Of a stretch of DNA of 64,000 bases, positions 28,591 through 37,563 are shown in pieces; the first letter of the stretch is position 1, and the number at the start of each line of letters is the position of its first letter. Location: contig CAWGRQ010000036.1 in NCBI GenBank assembly GCA_963824985.1, positions 124,001 to 188,000 of the forward strand, read 5' to 3'. The notes below the pieces were generated by a model. That model saw only the letters and a program-made list of their open reading frames with translations. It did no database searches and was not told the DNA's origin. This DNA comes from JAFNAG01 sp963824985. Lineage in GTDB: Bacteria > Acidobacteriota > UBA6911. The translations under genes were made by a program, and so were the position numbers.

Positions 28591-29090
28591 AATGGGCAAC
28601 TCCTGAGACCCAGAATCACATTGCATAGAATTTGCAGGTCAAGCACGTCTACCCGGCTGTCACCGTTTATATCATTGGCAGCTGCGCCCTGCACACCGAG
28701 GATAGCGTTGACCAGCATTTGCAGATCGAGCACATTCACCGCGCCATCACTATTCATGTCGCATTTGGATGTCGTACCGGTGATGATGGCCGAAACCTCG
28801 TTAGAATATGCGCTCTCCAAACCTGCAGTGTTTAGCGCCGTGACTGAAAAATAGTAGGTGCCAGGCAACAGGTTCCTCACTGTGTAGGTAGTCACCTTGC
28901 CGACGACGATAGCCGACCCATATGCACGCGACCCGCTACCATAATAGATTTTGTAGCCCGCAAGATCGGCCTCTGTGTTCGCGTCCCATGCCAGAATGAT
29001 GTCGGCTGCCAGGGCAGCTGAACTCCATGCTAAGAGCATGACGATTGCGATAAGCAATTGAGGCCGGGAATTGCGAATTCGTGAATACAT
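28587..29090 (-). CDS. Secreted FN3-dockerin protein 2
   Basis: A 167-residue paralog of dockerin protein 1. ATG 29090 has CGGAGG 4 nt upstream. Signal peptide (LLIAIVMLLAWSSAALA), one FN3 domain (DIILAWDANTEADLAGYKIYYG ... YFSVTALNTAGLES), then a dockerin pair with DMNSDGAVNVLD and DINGDSRVDVLD. It again begins KCDMN and ends LGLRSCPL. It overlaps the decayed cohesin gene C by 4 nt. If C is dead, this dockerin could still bind the cohesins of proteins A or B. The 333 bp upstream (29091-29423) show no gene. Confidence 0.85.
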   Translation of the reverse strand: MYSRIRNSRPQLLIAIVMLLAWSSAALAADIILAWDANTEADLAGYKIYYGSGSRAYGSAIVVGKVTTYTVRNLLPGTYYFSVTALNTAGLESAYSNEVSAIITGTTSKCDMNSDGAVNVLDLQMLVNAILGVQGAAANDINGDSRVDVLDLQILCNVILGLRSCPL

Positions 29091-29423
29091 AAATCCTCCG
29101 ATCAGGGGGATCATATTTAAAATACACCGGTTTTCCTGTGCTGCCAATCACAATCTCGCCAATCCCCCATGGGCGACCCCAAAATTCTCAGGACAGGCCG
29201 TCCTGACGGTTAACGAAAATATCCGGCTATCCCATCCGTTTTCTGTATCGCCAAGGCGCGCGGCTTACAACATCCGGTTCCTGGCTGCCGATCGTTGCGG
29301 TGCATCCTTGGAAATCATTCATACATTGAACGATTTGCAACCTCCGTAAAAGACTGGACCGCATCCTTGTGCAACCAGGGCATGAAAGCTTGCCGCCAGG
29401 GGTGTTGCCTTGTCAAGGTTACG

Positions 29424-30167
29424 CTATTCCGGCAAATACTGACCCAACAACGGAAACATTCTCCTCGTGAAATCCGTCGCTTTATCTGTTGCATGCTTTA
29501 GGGCCAAATTCCCCTCGCCCGCGATGGGGCAAATGACGCGTACCAGAGCGGCATCGGTGCGGTGTGTGCGTACGGCGTCAATAACAGCATAGAGCTTCCC
29601 CATGTATTCGCTGGCGATGATGCGTCCGTGGCTCTGGTACCAGTATAAAACTATCTGCCTGAAGACTCCCTTCTGGATAAGAAGCTGATTTACCTTGATG
29701 GACCTTTGTCGGGGCGAGGTTGTGTCAGTTGAATAGGATTCCACAAAAATTTCTACCATATTCGTTTGAATTGGATCCCATCCCGCACCGGGCAGGCAGT
29801 TCAGAGGGGAATGGATGGATGATCCTTGCTCTTGACTGCGATAAAACCCGACATAAAGCCCCACCGAGGAATCATCGGATCCAAGATAGACCCGGTTGAC
29901 ATAGTCATCCACTCCGAGAATCCTCAACACCTTCTCATCCAACTCGATCGGTTGATCGCTCGTCCAAGGTCCGATTCTGCCGGGAAATTCAGCAAAAGCG
30001 CTGCGAGGCGGCACCTGCTTGTAGTGGGACACAGCCGACAAGAGCCATGCCGCCCCAAGCAGCAGACATCCAACGATGATGGCCCGGCGTATCAAGAAGC
30101 TCTCCAACAAATTGCGAGATAAATAATCACTTTTTTCCCAGACACCGATTTCGGACTCCCGAAGCAA
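29424..30167 (-). CDS. Exosortase-associated protein EpsI family (DUF3485)
   Basis: A 247-residue protein with one N-terminal membrane helix (AIIVGCLLLGAAWLLSAV, ~31-48) and an extracytoplasmic EpsI domain. The family hallmark IHSPLNCLPGAGW is present, as is the N-terminal FPGRIGPWTS. EpsI proteins accompany or are fused to exosortases in exopolysaccharide/protein-sorting loci; their biochemical function is unknown. It lies downstream of the exosortase on the same strand, separated by 265 bp in which I see no gene. Confidence 0.88.
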   Translation of the reverse strand: MLRESEIGVWEKSDYLSRNLLESFLIRRAIIVGCLLLGAAWLLSAVSHYKQVPPRSAFAEFPGRIGPWTSDQPIELDEKVLRILGVDDYVNRVYLGSDDSSVGLYVGFYRSQEQGSSIHSPLNCLPGAGWDPIQTNMVEIFVESYSTDTTSPRQRSIKVNQLLIQKGVFRQIVLYWYQSHGRIIASEYMGKLYAVIDAVRTHRTDAALVRVICPIAGEGNLALKHATDKATDFTRRMFPLLGQYLPE

Positions 30168-30432
30168 GGGCGGGTCACCGCAGATCGGGTCAAATTGACC
30201 GAGGGCAAAAGCGCCTCACCAGGACTCCTGAAAGGCGCAAATCGGAAAGCCAGGACCCGCAAATGCTGTGCTCGAAATCCAGGTTGCGGGTCCAGGCGCC
30301 AGGCCCAGATCAAGCATCTGATCACATAGCATCTGTGACATGTTCATACAATCTGCATTCGCCGCGTCCATCAACCAGCTGCCGCCAAAGCGCTCTCCTC
30401 GAGCACAACCTGATCGGGACTGCCGCATTTTG

Positions 30433-31323
30433 TCAGCGGTTGTCCGGAGGCCAGGACCACCGCATTAACCTATGCACAGCAAATAGCATGACAAACGCCG
30501 ACAAAAATAGCAGCCATGCGGAAAACAAATGAAAAAATCCCAGCGCCGCCGCCGGTCCAAAATAATGAGCAGCGATTCCGGTTCCGGAAACACGCAAGCC
30601 ATTGGTTGCAATAGCAATGGGGATCGTCGTAAGTGCCAGGGTGACTCTGACCCAGGATCGTTTGTCTGAGAAATAACCATAAACGATACCGAGCGTAAAA
30701 AGGGAAAGCAATGACCGTATGCCGCTGCAGGCTTCTGCAACCTCAAGGCTGGTATTGGCGAGATGAATAACGTTGCCTTCGCGCAGGACCGGCACCTGAC
30801 AGAGACTGAGAAATGCTTCCCCAAACCGTGAGGCCCACATCTGCAAAGGAAATGCCACCTGATTAAAAATCAGGGTCGGGATCGGGATCATTAATAATAA
30901 GAAAAAGATAGGAAATGCCAAGATGCGCAGGTGCTGCCACCCATAAACAAACAGGACTATTCCCGCAATGACGCCCAGCATTGAAACCCGGGTTAAGAAA
31001 AATTCCACACCGAGAATCCCGGTAGCCAGCACAATGAGACTGCCCAAAATCAGACCCAGCCCCAGAATGCTCTGCTCGTGTCCGGCGGCCGCCAGCAGAC
31101 TGCGCCGCTCCCAAGCGAAAAACAGGGCTAGCGGAACGATCAAAAACCCGTGGGAGACATTGTCGTCCGATGCCCAATCTCCTATCAATCCGGCGATCAC
31201 GCCGCGATAAAGCACCGCGAAGCCACCGAGAATGAATATCGCGACAAACACCCGTGATTTCCAAGAGTTGGGATTGGTGAGACACGTTGAATTGGTCCTA
31301 ACGGCGGCCATCGAAAATTGCAT
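30433..31323 (-). CDS. Exosortase (EpsH/Xrt family transpeptidase)
   Basis: A 296-residue integral membrane protein with about eight helices. The catalytic triad of exosortases is visible: Cys in EVAEACSGIRSLLSLF, Arg in ATNGLRVSGTGIAAHY, and His in GFFHLFSAWLLF. Exosortases cut PEP-CTERM-like C-terminal signals and attach proteins to an envelope component. The subtype (XrtA or other) is not certain, although the EpsI, EpsB-like and deacetylase neighbours favour the XrtA arrangement. AGGAGG directly abuts ATG 31323, so the ATG at 31311 may be the true start. It is divergent from the sugar transferase gene. Confidence 0.9.
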   Translation of the reverse strand: MQFSMAAVRTNSTCLTNPNSWKSRVFVAIFILGGFAVLYRGVIAGLIGDWASDDNVSHGFLIVPLALFFAWERRSLLAAAGHEQSILGLGLILGSLIVLATGILGVEFFLTRVSMLGVIAGIVLFVYGWQHLRILAFPIFFLLLMIPIPTLIFNQVAFPLQMWASRFGEAFLSLCQVPVLREGNVIHLANTSLEVAEACSGIRSLLSLFTLGIVYGYFSDKRSWVRVTLALTTIPIAIATNGLRVSGTGIAAHYFGPAAALGFFHLFSAWLLFLSAFVMLFAVHRLMRWSWPPDNR

Positions 31324-31915
31324 CCTCCTCAGCCATTATTCATCGGCTGGGGATTCCAGAATATTGACGGATATATCAATGACATTTCGCGAAAACCATC
31401 GGGCTCCTTCAACATCCAATCGACAACGTCGTTCATCCCGCCATTGCGCCGGGTAGCATCCATACCCAGCTGTTGGCGACAGCTATTCGAAACCTGACGC
31501 GTGATATTATGGGACGCCTGCCGGGACTTCTAATACTCGCGGAATCGCGTACCTCGCAAGATATTGGCGGACGGGGGTGATCAGTTTCTTAATGAACAGA
31601 TCGAGGATGCCGAAAAGCAACTATGGGAGGGCAGGATTCAATCAGACAGTGCACAAATCAGCGTCAGGTGGATCTCCCGGAAAACACCGTGGCGAGCAAG
31701 AACGCGCTTCTGCGATCGAATGCCCGACCGGGAATCCCAAAAGCTCCGTGCGGCAGCGGCGGCGAAACCCAAATCTGAAAGGAAGCATGCCGACAACAAT
31801 CGGGTCAGACACGATATTTGCATGATAACATGTCGGCCGAAAGCAATTCTGAAGTGGCGCGGGCAATCTGTCCTTGAGGCGTTGCTCTCAGAACAACATG
31901 GGAAGCAAAGGTAAT

Positions 31916-32198
31916 TGTTTAGCCAAATCAAATGGATGAAGAAGCAAAACGCAAAGACGCAAAGGCGCAAGGGCGCAAAGACCGACACTGAGCGTCAGGC
32001 GTGGGCGCAGCGCTTCGCGCTGGCGCATCCTTGGGCAAGCCGCGGGAGAAAGCGCGGGCAGCGGCTACTCCGGAGGATTGCGCTTTCTCCCGCGGCTCGC
32101 CCAAGGATGCGGCCGAAGGCCGCCCATGCCCGCGAACCGAATGGAATCTCCTTGCGTCCTTGCGTCTTTGCGTTCTGCTGTTCAGCATCGGCTAAACA
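31916..32198. mobile_element. GTTTAGCC-ended MITE-like repeat, copy 1 (~283 bp)
   Basis: The ends are tgtttagcc (31916) and ggctaaaca (to 32198); similarity to copy 2 extends a few bases further on both sides. Inside the ends are runs of 'acgcaaagacgcaa' type and a long central palindrome built on gcgagccgcgggagaaagcgc-like arms. The reverse complement recurs at 60451-60732. It encodes no protein. It sits in the 950-bp divergent region between the exosortase and the sugar transferase; I see no gene in 31324-31915. Confidence 0.88.
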
Positions 32199-32273
32199 GA
32201 TGCAAGCAAAGAACAGGGAACCGCATGAGCGAAATATTCAGTTACAACCATAAGCGATAGTGAGGAGGTGGCA

Positions 32274-33662
32274 GTGGTGTGGCGCGTTTTCGGACGATAC
32301 CTTGCGTTTCGCAGATTCGGCGCGGTGGTTATCGAAAACATCCTGCTTGTTTGCTGCGTTCTGGATGCCGCCCACATCCGTCTGTCACTGGACTCGCAAT
32401 TTGCGTATTCCGATTACTTTTCCCGTGCCATCCTGATCGCCATCATCTTCCAGTTTTTTCTCCACCTGCGCGATGTGTATGACTATCGCCGGACCCTCAC
32501 ATTCGCCCATTTTGCCTTAAGATTGGGAGAGGCCATCGTTCTGGCCTCCGGAACGCTGACGATCTTATTTTTTGTCATTCCAGATTTGATGGTCGGCAGG
32601 GGAGTATTTGCGATCAGCCTCATCCTGATTTCCATGTTTCTTGTTGCCTGGCATATTCTCCTCAGACTCTGGATAGGAGTTAGAGCAGCTCGATCTAACA
32701 TCCTTCTCATCGGAACGGGACGCCTGGCACGCGAACTGGTAACCGAGATCCTGCATCGGCCGGAATTGGGACTGAGCGTCACCGGCTTCATTGATGACGA
32801 TCCGGCGCTTCTCGGAACCTCGATCGTAAATCCCTGCGTCATCGGCACTAGCTCTGAAATAACGGGTTTGGTCGCGGCGAACAAGATCGATCGCATCGTT
32901 GTAGAACTCGAGGACCGGCGTGGGCGGCTTCCCATCGATGGCCTTTTACAATTGAAAATCAGCGGAGTGGCCATCGAAGATGCCACCAGCCTCTACGAGC
33001 GCGTAACTGGGAGGATCGCCGTCGACAACCTGAAGCCCAGCTGGATGATCTTCAACTCCGGATTTGATGTTTCCCAGGGACTGTTGCTCCAAAAGCGAAT
33101 CCTCTCGATCCTCGTGTCATCCTTGCTGCTGCTCTTATCTTTTCCAATCGTCTTGCTGATGATGCTCCTGATCAGGCTCGATTCTCGCGGCCCGATTTTT
33201 CACCGGCAGGAGCGGGTCGGCAAAGACGGCAAGATCTTCATGGTCTGGAAGTTTCGATCGATGGTAGCTGATGCCGAGGCCGGGAGCGGGCCGGTGTGGT
33301 CAGCTCGGGGCGATCCTCGTGTCACCAGGGTGGGCAGATTTTTGCGTCGTACCCGACTGGATGAGCTCCCCCAGCTCTACAACATTTTTCGGGGCGATAT
33401 GAGCCTGGTCGGTCCCAGGCCGGAACGGCCTCATTTTGTTAATGAACTGGCCAGCATGATCCCGTATTATCACCTCCGGCATGCGGTGAAACCCGGTCTC
33501 ACCGGGTGGGCGCAGGTCAATTATGAGTACGGAAATTCGGTCCGCGATGCGGTCGAAAAATTGCAATACGATCTTTTTTATATAAAGCATATGTCGTGGC
33601 TGCTTGACTCCGTCATCATCCTCCAGACAATCAAAACCGTCCTGGTCAGGAGGGGTTCATAA
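32274..33662 (+). CDS. Polyprenyl glycosylphosphotransferase / sugar transferase of the PEP-CTERM-associated EpsB type
   Basis: About 462 residues that start exopolysaccharide repeat-unit synthesis by moving a sugar phosphate to undecaprenyl phosphate. Four N-terminal membrane helices (~15-130) precede a Rossmann-like domain (NILLIGTGRLARELVTEIL). A further helix (ILSILVSSLLLLLSFPIVLLMMLL) leads into the catalytic bacterial sugar transferase domain with RQERVGKDGK, MVWKFRSMVADAE, RRTRLDELPQLYNI and SLVGPRPERPHF. AGGAGG at 32263-32268 fits GTG 32274 or 32277; the frame also has GTG 32268. No ATG start is available nearby. Confidence 0.9.
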   Translation: MVWRVFGRYLAFRRFGAVVIENILLVCCVLDAAHIRLSLDSQFAYSDYFSRAILIAIIFQFFLHLRDVYDYRRTLTFAHFALRLGEAIVLASGTLTILFFVIPDLMVGRGVFAISLILISMFLVAWHILLRLWIGVRAARSNILLIGTGRLARELVTEILHRPELGLSVTGFIDDDPALLGTSIVNPCVIGTSSEITGLVAANKIDRIVVELEDRRGRLPIDGLLQLKISGVAIEDATSLYERVTGRIAVDNLKPSWMIFNSGFDVSQGLLLQKRILSILVSSLLLLLSFPIVLLMMLLIRLDSRGPIFHRQERVGKDGKIFMVWKFRSMVADAEAGSGPVWSARGDPRVTRVGRFLRRTRLDELPQLYNIFRGDMSLVGPRPERPHFVNELASMIPYYHLRHAVKPGLTGWAQVNYEYGNSVRDAVEKLQYDLFYIKHMSWLLDSVIILQTIKTVLVRRGS

Positions 33663-33746
33663 CCCGAATTATTCATGAACGGCTTTCGCAAAGGCATGTG
33701 TGACAGTAGGCGGCTCCGGAACTCGCTCATCACAGATGACTTTTGG

Positions 33747-33845
33747 AACACGGATGAACACGGGCAGGGTTTTTGCTCTTCGAGCCCGCAAAAGCCCTGA
33801 ACACGGATCCGATCCGTGTGCATCCGGGTTTTTCCGTGTCCTGAG
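33747..33845. repeat. Imperfect palindromic repeat of the 'ggatgaacacgg' family
   Basis: The left part gaacacggatgaacacgg and the right part ccgtgtgcatccgggtttttccgtgtcc are imperfect reverse complements. They flank an inner inverted repeat (gggtttttgctcttcgagcc). The preceding 33680-33735 resembles the reverse of 12845-12900, so this is a longer family copy. Confidence 0.6.
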
Positions 33846-33922
33846 AAGTCTTGCGATGCTTTATTTGTGAATGTTTCGGTTTGGCGCCGGGCTCCGAAAC
33901 GGGGCGCGAAGGGCGTATCTAT

Positions 33923-33966
33923 CGGACACCAAGCGGACACCAAGCGGACACCAAGCGGACACCAAG
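33923..33966 (+). repeat. Four tandem copies of an 11-bp unit (cggacaccaag)
   Basis: Four perfect head-to-tail copies end 52 nt before the deacetylase ATG. Because 11 bp is not a multiple of three and the region is non-coding, it may be a slippage-prone spacer affecting expression. Confidence 0.9.
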
Positions 33967-34018
33967 AATCACGGCCCAAGGCCGTCCAGGCCACCCAGAA
34001 GATGACACCATCAGAATT

Positions 34019-34873
34019 ATGCTGAACGTCCTAAGCGTAGATGTTGAGGAATATTTTCAGGTAGAGGCATTCGCCCGCAGTGTGGACCGCAGGACCTGGG
34101 CTTCCTTCGCCCCGCGAGTGGATGGCAATGTCCGACGTGTTCTCGATCTGTTCGACCGTCACGATGCGAAGGCTACGTTCTTCGTATTGGGATGGGTCGG
34201 CAGACAATATCCTCACCTGGTGCGTGAAATCGCCGCGCGTGGCCATGAAATCGGCTGTCACGGATTCGGGCATCAAAGGTTGCAAGAGTTGACTCGCAAA
34301 GAGTTCCGCGCTGATCTTCGGGAAGCTCTCGGGATATTGACTGACCAGGCTCAGCAGCCCATCCGCGCTTATCGCGCCCCGAGCTTTTCGATCGTGAAGC
34401 ATACGATGTGGGCCTTTGATGTCCTTGCGGAGGAAGGATTTACATTCGATTCATCAATATTCCCGGTACACCACGACAATTATGGAGTCCCGGATGCGCC
34501 CCGCTTCCCCTATATTCACCAGACTAAAGAGGGGAATTCGGTCTATGAGTTCCCCCCCTCAACGGTTCGGATCGCCAATCAGAACATTGGGGTTGGCGGT
34601 GGTGGCTACCTCCGGTTTGCTCCCTATTCCGTAACCCGGTGGGCGCTCCGAAGAATTAACAGGGTGGAAAGGCAGCCAGCCATGGTCTACTTCCATCCCT
34701 GGGAGATTGACCCGGCGCAACCGCGTATCTCCGCCCCGATGCGCTCGCGCCTGCGCCACTATACGAACCTCGCCACCATGGAGCATAAGATCGGGCGCTT
34801 GCTTCGGGATTTTCGCTTCGTTCCCCTCAGCGCTCATCCGCAAAACCTGTCCGGTGAGGCTTCCCCCGCTTAG
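34019..34873 (+). CDS. Polysaccharide deacetylase of the exosortase/PEP-CTERM locus type
   Basis: A 284-residue NodB-fold carbohydrate esterase. It begins MLNVLSVDVEEYFQVEAF, with the catalytic/metal Asp in SVDVEE. The metal-binding HxxxH is in GCHGFGHQRL, and the motif RAYRAPSFSI follows. The C-terminal part (VYFHPWEIDPAQPR) is typical of the DUF3473-containing deacetylases of XrtA loci. The ATG at 34019 matches the family start; the frame is open upstream through the tandem repeat without a plausible domain. It probably acts on the exopolysaccharide made with the adjacent sugar transferase. Confidence 0.92.
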   Translation: MLNVLSVDVEEYFQVEAFARSVDRRTWASFAPRVDGNVRRVLDLFDRHDAKATFFVLGWVGRQYPHLVREIAARGHEIGCHGFGHQRLQELTRKEFRADLREALGILTDQAQQPIRAYRAPSFSIVKHTMWAFDVLAEEGFTFDSSIFPVHHDNYGVPDAPRFPYIHQTKEGNSVYEFPPSTVRIANQNIGVGGGGYLRFAPYSVTRWALRRINRVERQPAMVYFHPWEIDPAQPRISAPMRSRLRHYTNLATMEHKIGRLLRDFRFVPLSAHPQNLSGEASPA

Positions 34874-35236
34874 CCCGCACGGCTCATGAAAGTCGTGCAG
34901 AAACCCGCGAATATTAATGCGTGGCGCCGGGATTCGCTCCCGCAAAAACTTTTGGGACACGGAAGAGCACCGCCAGCGCGCAACGCTGGGCGCTTCGGAT
35001 GGCAAAGGCCCCGCACCCGGGGATCCAGGCCATGCTCATCCGCGTTCGTCCACGTCCCGGGATGTCCTGCTTTGAAAATGTCCTGGGACCGCGCGCGTCA
35101 AGCGCGCATGGCTTGTAGAATGAGGCGCGCATCCGGGCGAGACGCCCGCGCTCCCGGGGCGCCGATTCCTCACCCTGTTTGCATCCACGCGGGTGCGCCA
35201 GAGTCCCGTAGATTACTGCTTCGTAAACATCAGTTA
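34874..35236. other. 363-bp intergenic region with degenerate repeat
   Basis: No gene supported. Between 34955 and 35065 it carries 'gggacacggaagagcacc' and 'catccgcgttcgtccacgtccc', a diverged copy of the palindromic family seen at 12775 and 45472. It lies between convergent genes. Confidence 0.5.
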
Positions 35237-36631
35237 TTACTGAAGATCAACGTTATCTCGCCTGCGAATTCCCGCATCATCGGAGGTGATCTTCTTCATC
35301 CAGGCTTCCAGTCTGCTGACGTCGTCGGAGGCCCGTGCAGCTCCCATGAACAGGACCGCGGCCAGGACCAGGCTGAGGGCTGGAATGACAAACATCGCCT
35401 GCTGAAGACCCTGAGCCCGGAACTGTTCCGGGATTGACGACGAGGCCGCGACGGCGATCCCGGCGAACAGAGCGGCACGCCGGGCAAAAAAGTCGCTCAA
35501 CCAGCCAGTCGCCACCGGCCCCATGGATGCGCCGAGCAAATACATCGCAAAGAAATAAATCGCCATGGCCCGGCCACGCAGTGCGGGCTCCACAACATCC
35601 TGGATTGTGGCATAGACTGCCGGGTAATAGGCATACATCAGGAAAGCGGCCAATCCCTGGAGGATCAAGAAGGAGATCAGCTCGCCAGAGGGCAAAAGCA
35701 AGGCTCCCAGCGCTGCGGGTGAGGCCAGCAAGACTGTGATCCCGGCCATGGTCAACCGTCCGTTCTGTCGCTGCCCAACGGCATAATCTCCCAGCCACCC
35801 GCCCGCCAGCATTCCACACGAACCGATAGCGCCAATCGCCACTGCCGAGATCAAACCTGCGGTCTGAACCGACGCCTGATGATGCCGTACCAGAAATGAG
35901 GGGAGGAAAAATGTCAGAGCATACATTATGAAATTGTGGAGAAGCCCGGAGACGATGATCCATCGCATCGTCGGAATGCCGAGCACGAGTCCGACGGCGG
36001 AACCGGTGCGGTGTGCGCCCCCAACAGTGGAGGTTTCAACCCGGCCTCGCGCAGGCTCAACCATGTGACTGGCTGCCCACGCGAGCAGCAATCCCGGGAT
36101 CCCTGCAACATAGAACACGGCTCGCCACCCATAGTGCTCCGCCACCGCGCCGCCAACCAGGAAGCTGAGGGCCACGCCGAACGGCAATCCTAACATAAAC
36201 AAGGACATCGCCCGGGAACGTTCCCGGGCAGGGAACAGGTCCCCAATCAGGGAACTGGCGGCCGGTGCACAAACAGCCTCACCAATCCCCACTCCCAGGC
36301 GGGCGCCAAACAACTCCCAGAAATTCCGGCATAAGCCGGAGACTAACGTCAAGCCGCTCCAAATGGCCAGTCCGGAGGAGAGCAGCAAGCTCCTCTTCTT
36401 GACGTCAGCCAATTTCCCAAGAGGCAATCCCACGACCGCATATAATAGCGTAAATGCAGTCACCAGCCAGCCAAGCTGGGTGTCGCTCAACACCCATTCC
36501 CGGCGCAAAGGTTCGATGACTGCCGCCAGAATCTGGCGATCGAAGAAATTGAGGAAGTTGATCGCGAACAACAGCCCCAGAATATATCGAGGATCATGAA
36601 TGCTCGACCAGGAACGAGGATGTTTTGCCAT
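35237..36631 (-). CDS. MFS transporter (Spinster-like major facilitator)
   Basis: A 464-residue, 12-helix transporter. The first half has FLNFFDRQILAAVIEPLRRE and the MFS loop motif GLPLGKLADVKKRSLLL between helices 2 and 3. The motif ARLGVGIGEAVCAPAASSLIGDLFP is typical of the Spinster-like/hexuronate branch. Substrate cannot be inferred from the sequence. ATG 36631 is chosen; a TTG 9 nt earlier is possible. It is a single gene with no clear operon partner, lying 112 nt downstream of the leuD stop on the same strand. Confidence 0.9.
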   Translation of the reverse strand: MAKHPRSWSSIHDPRYILGLLFAINFLNFFDRQILAAVIEPLRREWVLSDTQLGWLVTAFTLLYAVVGLPLGKLADVKKRSLLLSSGLAIWSGLTLVSGLCRNFWELFGARLGVGIGEAVCAPAASSLIGDLFPARERSRAMSLFMLGLPFGVALSFLVGGAVAEHYGWRAVFYVAGIPGLLLAWAASHMVEPARGRVETSTVGGAHRTGSAVGLVLGIPTMRWIIVSGLLHNFIMYALTFFLPSFLVRHHQASVQTAGLISAVAIGAIGSCGMLAGGWLGDYAVGQRQNGRLTMAGITVLLASPAALGALLLPSGELISFLILQGLAAFLMYAYYPAVYATIQDVVEPALRGRAMAIYFFAMYLLGASMGPVATGWLSDFFARRAALFAGIAVAASSSIPEQFRAQGLQQAMFVIPALSLVLAAVLFMGAARASDDVSRLEAWMKKITSDDAGIRRRDNVDLQ

Positions 36632-36743
36632 TTGACTCAATTGAAATCAATCGCTGGGTCAGGCGTACGAAAACCGGCCCGTCCGGGACAAACCCTGCCG
36701 TTTATGCTGTAAGACACAAGATAGCGGGAATCTGACACTCTGA

Positions 36744-37337
36744 TTAACTGACTCCTTGATCTTTGTGGTTTGTTCTTTCGTAATCGGTAATTAGATCTGA
36801 CATGTTGAGAAGGTACCCGAGCTCATCGATTCCCTCCATCAGGCATCTTTTGGCAAAAGCATCGATTGGGAAAATGACTAGACTGCCATCCTGGAGTCTC
36901 AGACTTTGGGAAGCCAAATCGACCAGAACTTGCGCTTGCGGCAATTGCTCGGTGAGCGCCAACAGACGCTCATGGGTGCTTTTGTTTACGATGATCGGCA
37001 AGAGTCCGTTTTTAAGGCAGTTGTTCCGGAAAATATCGGCAAATGAGGTACTGATCAGGACCCGGAACCCGAAATCGGCAAGGGCCCATGGCGCATGTTC
37101 GCGCGAACTGCCGCAGCCGAAGTTATCCCCCGCCAGCAGCACGCACGCTCCCGCAATCTCCGGGCGGTTGAGGATACAATCCTGCCGGAGGGCTCCGGTG
37201 GCGTCATAGCGCCAGTCGTACAGCAGGACTTTTCCCAATCCGGCTCTGGAGGTGGTTTTTAAAAACCTGGCAGGGATGATCTGATCGGTATCGATGTTCT
37301 CATTAGGTAAAGGAACGACCCGGCTGGCTATTTTCAT
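36744..37337 (-). CDS. leuD: 3-isopropylmalate dehydratase small subunit
   Basis: A 197-residue small subunit of isopropylmalate isomerase in leucine synthesis. Family motifs are NENIDTDQIIPARFLK near the start and GDNFGCGSSREHAPWAL in the middle, the substrate-binding swivel domain. GAGG lies 7 nt before the ATG. It lies 226 nt downstream of leuC, and no gene is seen in that gap. Confidence 0.95.
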   Translation of the reverse strand: MKIASRVVPLPNENIDTDQIIPARFLKTTSRAGLGKVLLYDWRYDATGALRQDCILNRPEIAGACVLLAGDNFGCGSSREHAPWALADFGFRVLISTSFADIFRNNCLKNGLLPIIVNKSTHERLLALTEQLPQAQVLVDLASQSLRLQDGSLVIFPIDAFAKRCLMEGIDELGYLLNMSDLITDYERTNHKDQGVS

Positions 37338-37563
37338 TGCATTTCCTCAAGCAACAATATCAAAGGGTGTGAGCATTGAGATCCTTCACCTGGTTTTCGC
37401 CACGAATATCGCAAAAAACCGTAGGGACGACGGGCATGTCGCCCGCTGGCCGACAAACTCTATTTGAATGCGGGATGCGGCCGATCTGCCGGTCGCCCCT
37501 ATTTCCTGACCTTTTCTGGATCCCTTTTGAAATCACTCATCAAAGCACCGTCCGGGCCGGGCG

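Noticed and set aside
30168..30432. Small minus-strand open frame between exosortase and epsI
   Set aside because: About 70 residues, no SD, no hydrophobic or motif pattern; composition looks random.
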